In this document: positions 1 to 5,769 of the stretch, piece after piece | Numbering within the stretch: the stretch's first letter is position 1 | Layout: the number at the start of each line of letters is the position of its first letter | DNA from: CAYQMF01 sp964418595 | GTDB taxonomy: Bacteria > Planctomycetota > UBA1135 > UBA2386 | Direction of reading: 5' to 3' | Length of the DNA: 8,297 bases | Assembly (NCBI GenBank): GCA_964418595.1 | Contig: CAYQMF010000188.1 | Coordinates: forward strand, 1 to 8,297 | The notes under the pieces: model-generated | Told to the model about the DNA's origin: nothing | What the model saw: only the letters and a program-made list of their open reading frames with translations | Databases searched by the model: none | Program-made: the position numbers and the translations under genes

Positions 1-56
1 GCGTCTCACCGAGAGTGGCGCGCGTGGTCCCAAGAAGCGTGGCGCACGACAGCCGA

Positions 57-94
57 GCGCTGCGCTTGTCCGCAGCGCGGCGCCGAGCGCCGCG
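57..94. other. Two overlapping, mutually exclusive GC-rich hairpins
   Basis: Two perfect inverted repeats share bases 76-78. The first pairs 57-64 with 71-78 (8 bp, 6-base loop CTTGTC). The second pairs 76-83 with 87-94 (8 bp, 3-base loop CGA). Only one can form fully at a time. The 9-base direct repeat GCCGAGCGC occurs at 52-60 and again at 82-90. No T-run follows on either strand, so a classical intrinsic terminator is not supported. The hairpins may be part of the 3' end structure of the minus-strand gene at 179-2803 or of a gene lying left of the window. No coding region is supported in 1-178. Confidence 0.35.
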
Positions 95-100
95 TGAGAC

Positions 101-178
101 ACGGAAGGACGGAGAGACGGAACAGAAGCAGATAGTTGGAGAGAGAGACAGACGAGCCGGACCGGCCGCCGGCGGCCG
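101..178 (-). terminator. Possible 3' end region: palindrome plus pyrimidine-rich tract
   Basis: A perfect 16-bp palindrome (163-178) directly abuts the stop codon of the minus-strand gene at 179. Beyond it, in the direction of that gene's transcription, 55 bases (155 down to 101) read in RNA as 22 C, 23 U, 7 G and 3 A. A C/U-rich, G-poor stretch after a stop codon resembles a Rho-utilisation region. There is no clean U-run, so intrinsic termination looks unlikely. The composition is counted directly; the terminator role is an inference. Confidence 0.35.
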
Positions 179-2803
179 TCAGTTGTCGAGCGCGCCGGCG
201 TTGATCCACGCCGTGATGTCGGCGATGGCCTGGGCGCCGAGGGTGCCGCCGGTGTGGTTGGGGTGGCAGCCGGTGCCGGTGAGGACTTCGAGGAGCTGGC
301 TCGTGGCGGCGCTGCCGGCCACGACGCGCTTGCGGCCGGCGCACTGTGTCGAGTTCGCGTTGACGAGGTTGCCCCACGCGACGTTGCGCGCGAGCGACAG
401 GCCGCCGCTGGCGCCGTGGCACCCTGTGCACGTGCCCTGGAAGTAGCTGGCGTGGATCTGCGTGAAGGTCGGCGGTGCGGCGTTCACGGTGACGTAGCCG
501 GGCTTGGTGATCGTGCTGTTCCCGCCCGGGCCGGTGACGGTGAGCGCGACGGTGTAGCTGCCGGGATTGGCATACACGCGGCTCGGGTTGCGCTCCGTCG
601 AGCCCTGGCCGCCGTCGCCGAAGGTCCACGCCCACGTGGTGGCGTTGCTGGAGAGGTCCGCGAACTGCACGGTGAGCGGCGCGGTTCCGGTCAATGGCGC
701 GCCGCTGAACTGCGCGACGGTGCGCGGCGTGCTCCGGTCGATGAGGAACTGCAGGACGACGTCGCTGCCGGGCGAGCGCCCGACGTTGGTCGCGGTCGTC
801 GTGAAGCTCAGCAGGGCGTCGGTCTGGAACGTCCCGGCGAAGTTGCGGAAGCCTGCGAAGCGGGGCAGCGCGGAGACACCGTCGGCGTCGGCGCCGGTCA
901 CCGCGAGCGACGCCCGGCGGTGCGCGAGGGTGCCGTTGGCGCGGAAGCCGGCGAAGTCGAAGGTGAACACGTCCGCCAGCGCATTGCCGTCGGGGCGCAG
1001 CGCGTCGAGGTCGATGCCGGCGGAGACGAACGCGATCCGGCTGCCGTCGGGCGCGACTACGGGCTTCTCTGCGGCGGCCGAGCCGCCGAGGCGCAGGGTG
1101 CGCGGCGTCGGCCCGGTGCGCCGCAGGTACACGCCGGCGCTCGCGCCGGGCGCGCTCCCGTCGAGGTCGGTCTTCGTCGAGCGGAACGCGACCCACGCCT
1201 CACCGCTGCCCGGGTCGACCCACACGCTCGGCTCGGAGCAGAAGCCGCCGGTGCCCTGCGTGCCATCGGTCCGCACGCTGGCGCGCGCCACGACGACGGG
1301 GCCGGCCGCATTGGCGAGGAACACGTCGATGGCGGCGTTGGTGTCGCCGCTGACGAGGTCCGTGGCCTCCGCCTCGAACGCGACGATCCCGCCGGTGGCA
1401 CTGACCACGGGCCGGAACGCGCCGCCGTCGCCACCCTGCGTCGCCGACGCGACGCTGCGGCTCAGCAGCCTCGTCGAAGCCCCCACCATGTCGCGCACGA
1501 ACACGTCGGGCGCCGCCGGGCCGTTGCCCGGCGCGAAGCCCGCGACCAGATCGGTGGCGAGCGAGTCGAAGGCGACGAGCGCACCGTCGGCGCTGATCGA
1601 CGGCCGGTCGGAGTCGGCGTTTCCGCCGGTGGCGCCGGCTGCGGTGCGACTCACGAGCACGTTGTTCACCGGCTGCGCGCGCAGGTCGACGACGCCGTTG
1701 GCCGCGAGCCACACCTCCACGCGGGCGCGATACACGTCGCGCTTCGTGACCGTGACGCCGGCGGCGAGGTCGGTGGCGCTCGATGCGAACGCCACGTGCG
1801 CCCAGCCGGCCGGAGCCGCCGCGAGGTTGTTGGGATTGAACGCGGGGTTCGGCTCGAACGCGACGCTCGGCGCCGACGACGCGCCGTTGCCGGCCGAAGT
1901 GGCCCCCGCCGCGCGCTGGCTCACGAGGACCACGTCCTTCGTCGCGCTGTCGGTGCTGAAGAAGAAGGTGTTGTCGAGCGCCCACGCCTCGACGAGATCG
2001 CGCCACTGCGCGAGCGTCATCGGCACTGCGCCGCCTTCCGAGCCGCCGCGGAACGGCACCTGCCCGTGCTCGATCGCCCACTGGATCTTGTCGTCGTCGC
2101 GCAGATGCCCGCGCGGATCGGCCACGCTGCGCGCCAGATCGAACAGGTCGCGGTCGCTCTTGCCGCGGAAGTCCTGCGTCGGGTTGCGCGTGGCCCCCGG
2201 GTCGGGGGCGAACCACGCGATGCGCGTGAGTTCCCGCCCAGGAACGAGCGAAGCCGCAGCGGTGTGGCAATCGCCGCAGTTCTCGTTGCTGCCGGGTCGC
2301 AGGTCGGCGACGTGCCCGTTCTCCCGCCAGCCGCCCGGGTAGTGGAAGCTGTGGCAGCGGATGCAACGCGGGTCGCGCATGACCGACGCGAGCCCCTGTA
2401 CGAAGGTCGCCGGCGCGGCGCGCCCCGAGATCGTGCGCTCCAGGTTCACGACCGCCGCGAGGAACACGTCCTCGGCGCCGTTGCTGTCGGCGGGCGCGGG
2501 CGCGCTGCGGTCGAGCGCGGTGCCCGTGCCGCTGCCGTCGCTCGCCGACGCGCGGGTCACGAAGGCCACGAAGGCCACCGCGAGGTCGCCGGCCGTGGTC
2601 GGGATGGACGCACCGGCGAGCGCGTGCGCGGTGATCGGCGCCGACAAGGTGAGCCCGAGATCGAGGCCCTGCCCGGCGACGTCGTGCGCGGCGGGAACTG
2701 CGCGCGGCGCGCGCGCGGCGATCCCGGTGGCGAGGTCGGAGCTACACGCGACCCAGACGAGGCCCAGCAGGAGAACGACGGCGACGGCGACTCGCGTGCG
2801 CAT
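179..2803 (-). CDS. Exported multi-haem cytochrome-like lipoprotein with PD40-type propeller and PKD domain
   Basis: An 874-residue secreted protein starting at ATG (2803-2801); no longer in-frame start was found. Residues 5-19 form a hydrophobic signal core ending WVA-C20. This is probably a lipobox, though Trp at -3 is unusual. Two haem-c motifs follow: CIRCH at 147-151 and CGDCH at 176-180. Residues about 285-665 form a TolB/PD40-like propeller with the recurring pattern (V/I)AF..(S/A)..TDL at 337, 410, 474, 538 and 590. A PKD domain covers about 693-775 (core WTFGDG near 726). The C-terminal domain has CTGCH at 792-796, Cys821 and a lone Cys846-His847, and ends in a conserved-looking WINAGALDN. 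The protein probably binds three c-haems at the cell surface or in the periplasm, and the propeller and PKD domains likely mediate protein or polysaccharide contacts. Substrate and redox partner are unknown. It is divergent from the barrel gene at 2869. Domain calls are strong; haem loading and function are inferred. Confidence 0.87.
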   Translation of the reverse strand: MRTRVAVAVVLLLGLVWVACSSDLATGIAARAPRAVPAAHDVAGQGLDLGLTLSAPITAHALAGASIPTTAGDLAVAFVAFVTRASASDGSGTGTALDRSAPAPADSNGAEDVFLAAVVNLERTISGRAAPATFVQGLASVMRDPRCIRCHSFHYPGGWRENGHVADLRPGSNENCGDCHTAAASLVPGRELTRIAWFAPDPGATRNPTQDFRGKSDRDLFDLARSVADPRGHLRDDDKIQWAIEHGQVPFRGGSEGGAVPMTLAQWRDLVEAWALDNTFFFSTDSATKDVVLVSQRAAGATSAGNGASSAPSVAFEPNPAFNPNNLAAAPAGWAHVAFASSATDLAAGVTVTKRDVYRARVEVWLAANGVVDLRAQPVNNVLVSRTAAGATGGNADSDRPSISADGALVAFDSLATDLVAGFAPGNGPAAPDVFVRDMVGASTRLLSRSVASATQGGDGGAFRPVVSATGGIVAFEAEATDLVSGDTNAAIDVFLANAAGPVVVARASVRTDGTQGTGGFCSEPSVWVDPGSGEAWVAFRSTKTDLDGSAPGASAGVYLRRTGPTPRTLRLGGSAAAEKPVVAPDGSRIAFVSAGIDLDALRPDGNALADVFTFDFAGFRANGTLAHRRASLAVTGADADGVSALPRFAGFRNFAGTFQTDALLSFTTTATNVGRSPGSDVVLQFLIDRSTPRTVAQFSGAPLTGTAPLTVQFADLSSNATTWAWTFGDGGQGSTERNPSRVYANPGSYTVALTVTGPGGNSTITKPGYVTVNAAPPTFTQIHASYFQGTCTGCHGASGGLSLARNVAWGNLVNANSTQCAGRKRVVAGSAATSQLLEVLTGTGCHPNHTGGTLGAQAIADITAWINAGALDN

Positions 2804-2868
2804 GGTGCGCCGAGCGTAACCGGAACGAACCGTGATCGACGCCGGAGCCTGAGCTACGCTGCCGCGCC
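2804..2868. promoter_or_regulatory. Divergent promoter region with paired TACGCT (-10-like) boxes
   Basis: The 65 bases between the two divergent start codons contain TACGCT on each strand. On plus it is at 2855-2860, 8 bases before GTG 2869. On minus it is at 2818-2813, 9 bases before ATG 2803. Neither gene has a recognisable Shine-Dalgarno sequence. A TANNNT box this close to a start codon is the known signature of leaderless transcription. The -35 evidence is weak: GTGATC at 2832-2837, 17 bases before the plus box, matches TTGACA at three positions, and no good minus-strand match was seen. Shared control of the two envelope genes is plausible. Confidence 0.45.
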
Positions 2869-3663
2869 GTGAAGTCCTCGCCCGCGATCCTGTCCCTCGC
2901 GCTGCTCGGTGGGTGCGCGATCTTCGGCGACGATGCTCGCCCCACCGCCACGCTCGGCGCCGAGGTGCTCGACAAGTACGTGCATCGCGGCATGCCCCAG
3001 CACCGCACCGGCGCCTTGCAGGGTCAGCTCGACGTGACCATGCCGACGAAGGACGGCGGCACGCTGACGGTGGGCACCTTCGGCAACATGGACCTGCAGG
3101 ACAACGCGGGCCGCGCGTGGTTTCCCGACGGCCACGCCGGGCGCTTCAGCCAGATCGACTACGTCGGCACGTGGGCGCACTCGTTCGATGACGTCGCGGT
3201 GTCCGCCGGCCTGCACAACTACAACCTGCCCTTCGGCCAGACGTTTCCCAACGGCCCGCGCAGTTCGACGACGGAGCTGTTCGTGCACGCCAGCACGGAG
3301 GTCCTCGGCGCACGCCCGGAGGTGCAGCTCCGCTACGACTTCGATCAGGTCGACAGCTTCTATGGGACCATCGGCGTGAGCGAGGAGTTCCCATTGGCGG
3401 AGCGCTGGACCGCGACCCTGCGTGGCTCGCTCGGCTACTCCGGCAGCGGACACTCGGAGTGGAACTACGGCCTCCGCGACTCCGGCTTCGCCGACCTGCA
3501 CGGGACGGTGACGGTGGCGTACGCGTTCGATGCAAAGACCACGATCGGCGTGCACGCGGACGCGAGCACGATCGTCGACAGCGGGCTCGAGGGCTGGTTC
3601 GACGTCATCGGGGTCCCGACGAACAACACCTGGGCGGGGTTGTTCGTGCGGTGGGAGTACTGA
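2869..3663 (+). CDS. TorF/Gcw_chp-like outer-membrane beta-barrel protein with lipobox
   Basis: A 264-residue protein starting at GTG (2869-2871). Residues 6-15 are hydrophobic and end in a good lipobox, L13-G14-G15-C16, so it is predicted to be lipid-anchored after export. The motif KYVHRGMPQ at 36-44 followed by ALQGQLDV matches the N-terminal signature of the TorF/Gcw_chp family of putative porins (sdYvfRGisq...aiqgg). Later segments alternate polar and hydrophobic residues with many aromatics, as in transmembrane beta strands. The chain ends AGLFVRWEY, and a terminal aromatic residue is typical of barrel proteins recognised by the BAM machinery. The length fits the family, which is usually about 220-280 residues. 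The gene is divergent from the cytochrome lipoprotein, so both may act in the outer membrane. Combining a lipobox with a barrel is unusual, and plain signal peptidase I cleavage is an alternative. The transported substrate is unknown. Confidence 0.82.
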   Translation: MKSSPAILSLALLGGCAIFGDDARPTATLGAEVLDKYVHRGMPQHRTGALQGQLDVTMPTKDGGTLTVGTFGNMDLQDNAGRAWFPDGHAGRFSQIDYVGTWAHSFDDVAVSAGLHNYNLPFGQTFPNGPRSSTTELFVHASTEVLGARPEVQLRYDFDQVDSFYGTIGVSEEFPLAERWTATLRGSLGYSGSGHSEWNYGLRDSGFADLHGTVTVAYAFDAKTTIGVHADASTIVDSGLEGWFDVIGVPTNNTWAGLFVRWEY

Positions 3664-3700
3664 CGAACGCCGACATGGCGGTCACTGCCCGCCTGCGTTG

Positions 3701-3731
3701 GAGCCGACGGCCGCTCGGGCGGCCGCGGCTC
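3701..3731 (+). terminator. Strong GC-rich hairpin downstream of the barrel gene
   Basis: GAGCCG (3701-3706) and CGGCCGC (3708-3714) pair with GCGGCCG (3719-3725) and CGGCTC (3726-3731). This gives a 13-bp stem with a single bulged A at 3707 and a TCGG loop. It lies 37 bases after the stop codon at 3661-3663. There is no T-run after it, so it may be an mRNA 3' stabiliser or an atypical terminator rather than a textbook intrinsic one. Apart from this stem, I see nothing in the 205 bases between 3663 and 3869. Confidence 0.45.
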
Positions 3732-3868
3732 GAAGGCGACCACGGGACCGACGACTCCTGTTCCGTGCGGCGGGGACGATGGTGCATTGCGATGGCCAAC
3801 TACTGCGCTGAGGAGGCAGGCACGCGCAATGCTCCAGCCGCAGGCCGCGGAGACGAGTTGGACGCCCG

Positions 3869-4183
3869 ATGAGCGACATCGATCTCTTGTCCTACCTGCA
3901 GCGAGTCTTGCCGCGGGATTGCTCGTACGAGGACGCGGTCCGGCTTCACGTGTGCCTGTTCTGCACTCTCGCTGGCGTGCCCTCCGACTTGCACTCGCAC
4001 TGCAGTCGCCGGGGGCTCTCGCACGCCTTTTCGGCCTTGGCGCAGGCAGGCCGGATCCGTCGGTTGCCCATCGGAGTCGCGGCCACGGAGCCGAGGCACT
4101 GGTCCAGGATCCTGGATGACATGCTCAACGGCACGATCGACCCAGCTCTCGACCTCGGGTCGCCGCCAGGAGGTGCGCCGTGA
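3869..4183 (+). CDS. Small Cys/His-rich protein of unknown function
   Basis: A 104-residue reading frame from ATG 3869 to TGA 4181-4183. I do not recognise the family. It looks genuine because third codon positions are strongly G/C and its composition is balanced, with Ile, Asp, Tyr and Leu where the overlapping frames are arginine-rich. There is no signal peptide or membrane segment, so it is probably cytoplasmic. The middle contains H27, C29-x2-C32, H42, H44 and C45, which could bind a metal ion. Residues 1-15 and about 50-60 look helical, and a small winged-helix-like or zinc-stabilised fold is possible. No good ribosome binding site was found: the nearest GGAG (3849-3852) is 16 bases from the start. 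It lies 279 bases before the DUF262-HNH gene on the same strand and may be an accessory of that block or an unrelated resident gene. Confidence 0.5.
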   Translation: MSDIDLLSYLQRVLPRDCSYEDAVRLHVCLFCTLAGVPSDLHSHCSRRGLSHAFSALAQAGRIRRLPIGVAATEPRHWSRILDDMLNGTIDPALDLGSPPGGAP

Positions 4184-4462
4184 ACGGGCATCGCCGCCAC
4201 CAGGGCGGCAGCCGTCGCGCGGCCGACAGCTCGTCGGACAAGTGGTCCACCCGGCGACCGAGCCCGCCTCGGCGACGAAGGCCGGAACGGACAGGTCCGC
4301 GTACCGCGGACGGCCGCCTCTTGCGCCGGCAGTGCGGCAGGCGACACTGGTGGCCGCCCTCGATAGGCGGGCGAGCCCGCTGGGTTCGGGGGCGGTACAC
4401 CGAAGAACCGAAGACCAGGCGGGTCAGTCGGGTCTGCGTGAACCGAACCTAGGTGCAAAGAA
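4184..4462 (+). other. Non-coding leader region upstream of the DUF262-HNH gene
   Basis: No convincing gene is present: the open frames here are arginine-rich and lack family signatures. Visible structures are a 7-bp hairpin (4295-4301 with 4305-4311, loop TAC), a 6-bp hairpin (4367-4372 with 4375-4380, 2-base spacer), and a tandem ACCGAAGA at 4399-4414. A longer-range 7-bp complement, GGTTCGG at 4383-4389 with CCGAACC at 4443-4449, could enclose the last 60 bases before the ribosome binding site. The region is still GC-rich (45 of 60 bases in the line at 4261). A structured 5' leader or the edge of an acquired segment would both fit. Confidence 0.3.
4451..4455 (+). promoter_or_regulatory. 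Ribosome binding site of the DUF262-HNH gene
   Basis: AGGTG ends 7 bases before ATG 4463, which is normal Shine-Dalgarno spacing. This supports 4463 as the start. It contrasts with the two divergent envelope genes, which lack such a site. Confidence 0.6.
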
Positions 4463-5743
4463 ATGAAGCTCAGCAAGAAGCCTTGGCCGCTACGGACAAC
4501 CTTCGGAATCCGAGAGCGCATCAACACCAACCGAGACTTCCAACGCCCGGCGGTATGGAACTCGTCGCAGAAGCAACTGCTCATCGACACGATTCTCAGG
4601 GACTATGATGTTCCGAAGCTCTACTGGCGCAAGACCGGCAGCCACCCAGATCGATATGACGTCGTGGATGGTCAGCAGCGCCTGCGAGCTGTCTGGGAGT
4701 TTCTCGATGGCAAGCTCAAGCTCCCGAAGGACGCCGAGCCGATCGATGGCGTGCCCATTGCCGGGTGCACGTACACCTCCCTGCCAGACGATCTTCGCAT
4801 TCGCTGTGACGTGTACGCACTGGATGTCGTGATACTGGAAGACACTGACGAAGACGAGGTCCGCGAGATGTTCCTCAGGCTCCAGAATGGGACCTCGCTC
4901 AAGGCGCAGGAGAAGCGCAACGCCTACCCAGGAGCGATGCGTGAGTTTGTGCGCGACCTGGCATCCCACGCCTTCTTCGCAAGGGTTGGTTTCGCGAATG
5001 CACGGTTAAACCACGACCTCGTCGCAGCGCAGCTGATCTGCCTTGAACTCGGCGGTGGCCCCGTGAACATCAAGAATGCAGATCTCAACAAAATGTATGC
5101 TGAAAACGCGCAGTTCGACGCGAGGTCCGCAACAGCCAAGGCCGTCCAACGAACACTTGGCGTGCTGGCAGAGGTCTTTCCGGATAAGACACCCGAACTC
5201 GAGAGATTCAATGTTGTCTCAATCTACTGCGTCATGTCCGAGCTGCTGCGTCAGTACGTCGCGGAAGATTTCAAGCCGGTTCTGCGTGATTGGTTCCTTG
5301 GCTTCGAGGCGGTGAGGCGCGAGCAGGAGGCCAAGTCGGACGAAGATGCTGACGCTGAGTTGGCGATCTATCGAGAGAAGATTAGCCAAAGTACCGATGC
5401 TGCTGACTCAATCCGGTGGCGCATGGAGTTCATGCTGCGTGGCTTTCTGAGTCAACATCCCCGCGTTAGGCTCAAGGACAACCAGCGTTCGTTCACTCAC
5501 GTTCAAAAGCTGGCTGTGTTCCGGCGCGACCGGAGCCTGTGCCAAGTCAGACTGAAATGCGCTGGGGATGCGCTCACGTGGGACAACTGGCATTGCGACC
5601 ACCGGCTGGCGTGGAGCAAAGGCGGCCTTACCACGGTGGACAACGGGCAGGCGGCGTGTCCCGCTTGCAATCTTGCCAAGGGCGCTGAATCCGCTGCCCA
5701 AGAAGGTCATGCAGCCGGCGGGCCCCAAGCGGCCCGCGGCTGA
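4463..5743 (+). CDS. DUF262 domain protein with C-terminal HNH endonuclease (defence-type nuclease)
   Basis: A 426-residue cytoplasmic protein. The N-terminal half is a DUF262 (ParB/Srx-like, GmrS-type) domain, with FQRP at 26-29, the hallmark DGQQR at 69-73 and QNGTSLKAQEKRN at 141-153. In GmrSD and SspE the DGQQR region is needed for nucleotide hydrolysis linked to nuclease activation. A helical middle (about 160-335) leads to an HNH nuclease: C360 and C366, the HCDH segment at 377-380 (H380 likely general base), N394, C399-x2-C402 and N403. The four cysteines likely hold a structural zinc. GmrSD and SspE usually carry DUF1524 instead, so the classical HNH is a variant architecture. The likely role is nicking or cleaving foreign or modified DNA. 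Three sampled 60-base lines (4561, 5041, 5161) hold 31, 30 and 31 G+C, far below the flanks, suggesting transfer. The gene runs 26 bases before the DUF4304 gene. Domains are clear; defence is inferred. Confidence 0.88.
   Translation: MKLSKKPWPLRTTFGIRERINTNRDFQRPAVWNSSQKQLLIDTILRDYDVPKLYWRKTGSHPDRYDVVDGQQRLRAVWEFLDGKLKLPKDAEPIDGVPIAGCTYTSLPDDLRIRCDVYALDVVILEDTDEDEVREMFLRLQNGTSLKAQEKRNAYPGAMREFVRDLASHAFFARVGFANARLNHDLVAAQLICLELGGGPVNIKNADLNKMYAENAQFDARSATAKAVQRTLGVLAEVFPDKTPELERFNVVSIYCVMSELLRQYVAEDFKPVLRDWFLGFEAVRREQEAKSDEDADAELAIYREKISQSTDAADSIRWRMEFMLRGFLSQHPRVRLKDNQRSFTHVQKLAVFRRDRSLCQVRLKCAGDALTWDNWHCDHRLAWSKGGLTTVDNGQAACPACNLAKGAESAAQEGHAAGGPQAARG
5714..5740 (+). other. Hairpin at the 3' end of the nuclease coding region
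   Basis: GCGGGCC (5718-5724) pairs with GGCCCGC (5731-5737) across a 6-base loop. GCC (5714-5716) extends the stem to GGC (5738-5740) past one bulged G. The 10-bp stem ends exactly before the stop codon at 5741 and sits 29 bases before the DUF4304 start. There is no T-run. It could adjust expression of the second gene or protect the upstream message. The last 20 or so residues of the nuclease (about 405-426) are low-complexity and partly encoded by this stem. Confidence 0.35.
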
Positions 5744-5769
5744 TCGCCGGGGTCAAGCGCACAGGAGTC

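Noticed and set aside
6..1196. A 396-codon minus-strand frame over the 3' part of the same gene
   Set aside because: It is an arginine-rich shadow in another frame and overlaps the PKD and C-terminal haem coding sequence.
254..2872. An open plus-strand frame of 872 codons antisense to the cytochrome lipoprotein
   Set aside because: Its product is Arg/Ala/Gly-rich with no recognisable domains, while the minus strand encodes haem motifs, a propeller and a PKD domain. Long antisense frames are expected at this G+C.
4180..4452. A 90-codon frame whose GTG overlaps the stop of the small Cys/His gene
   Set aside because: The overlap looked operon-like, but the product is extremely Arg-rich, shows no domain and has no ribosome binding site.
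3946..4590. A minus-strand frame of 214 codons overlapping the small gene and the nuclease start
   Set aside because: It is Pro/Arg/Ser-rich, overlaps two better-supported genes on the other strand and shows no family motif.
4463..5743. Calling the nuclease GmrSD or SspE by name
   Set aside because: The DUF262 half fits, but the C-terminus is a classical HNH with four cysteines rather than DUF1524, so a gene name is not justified.
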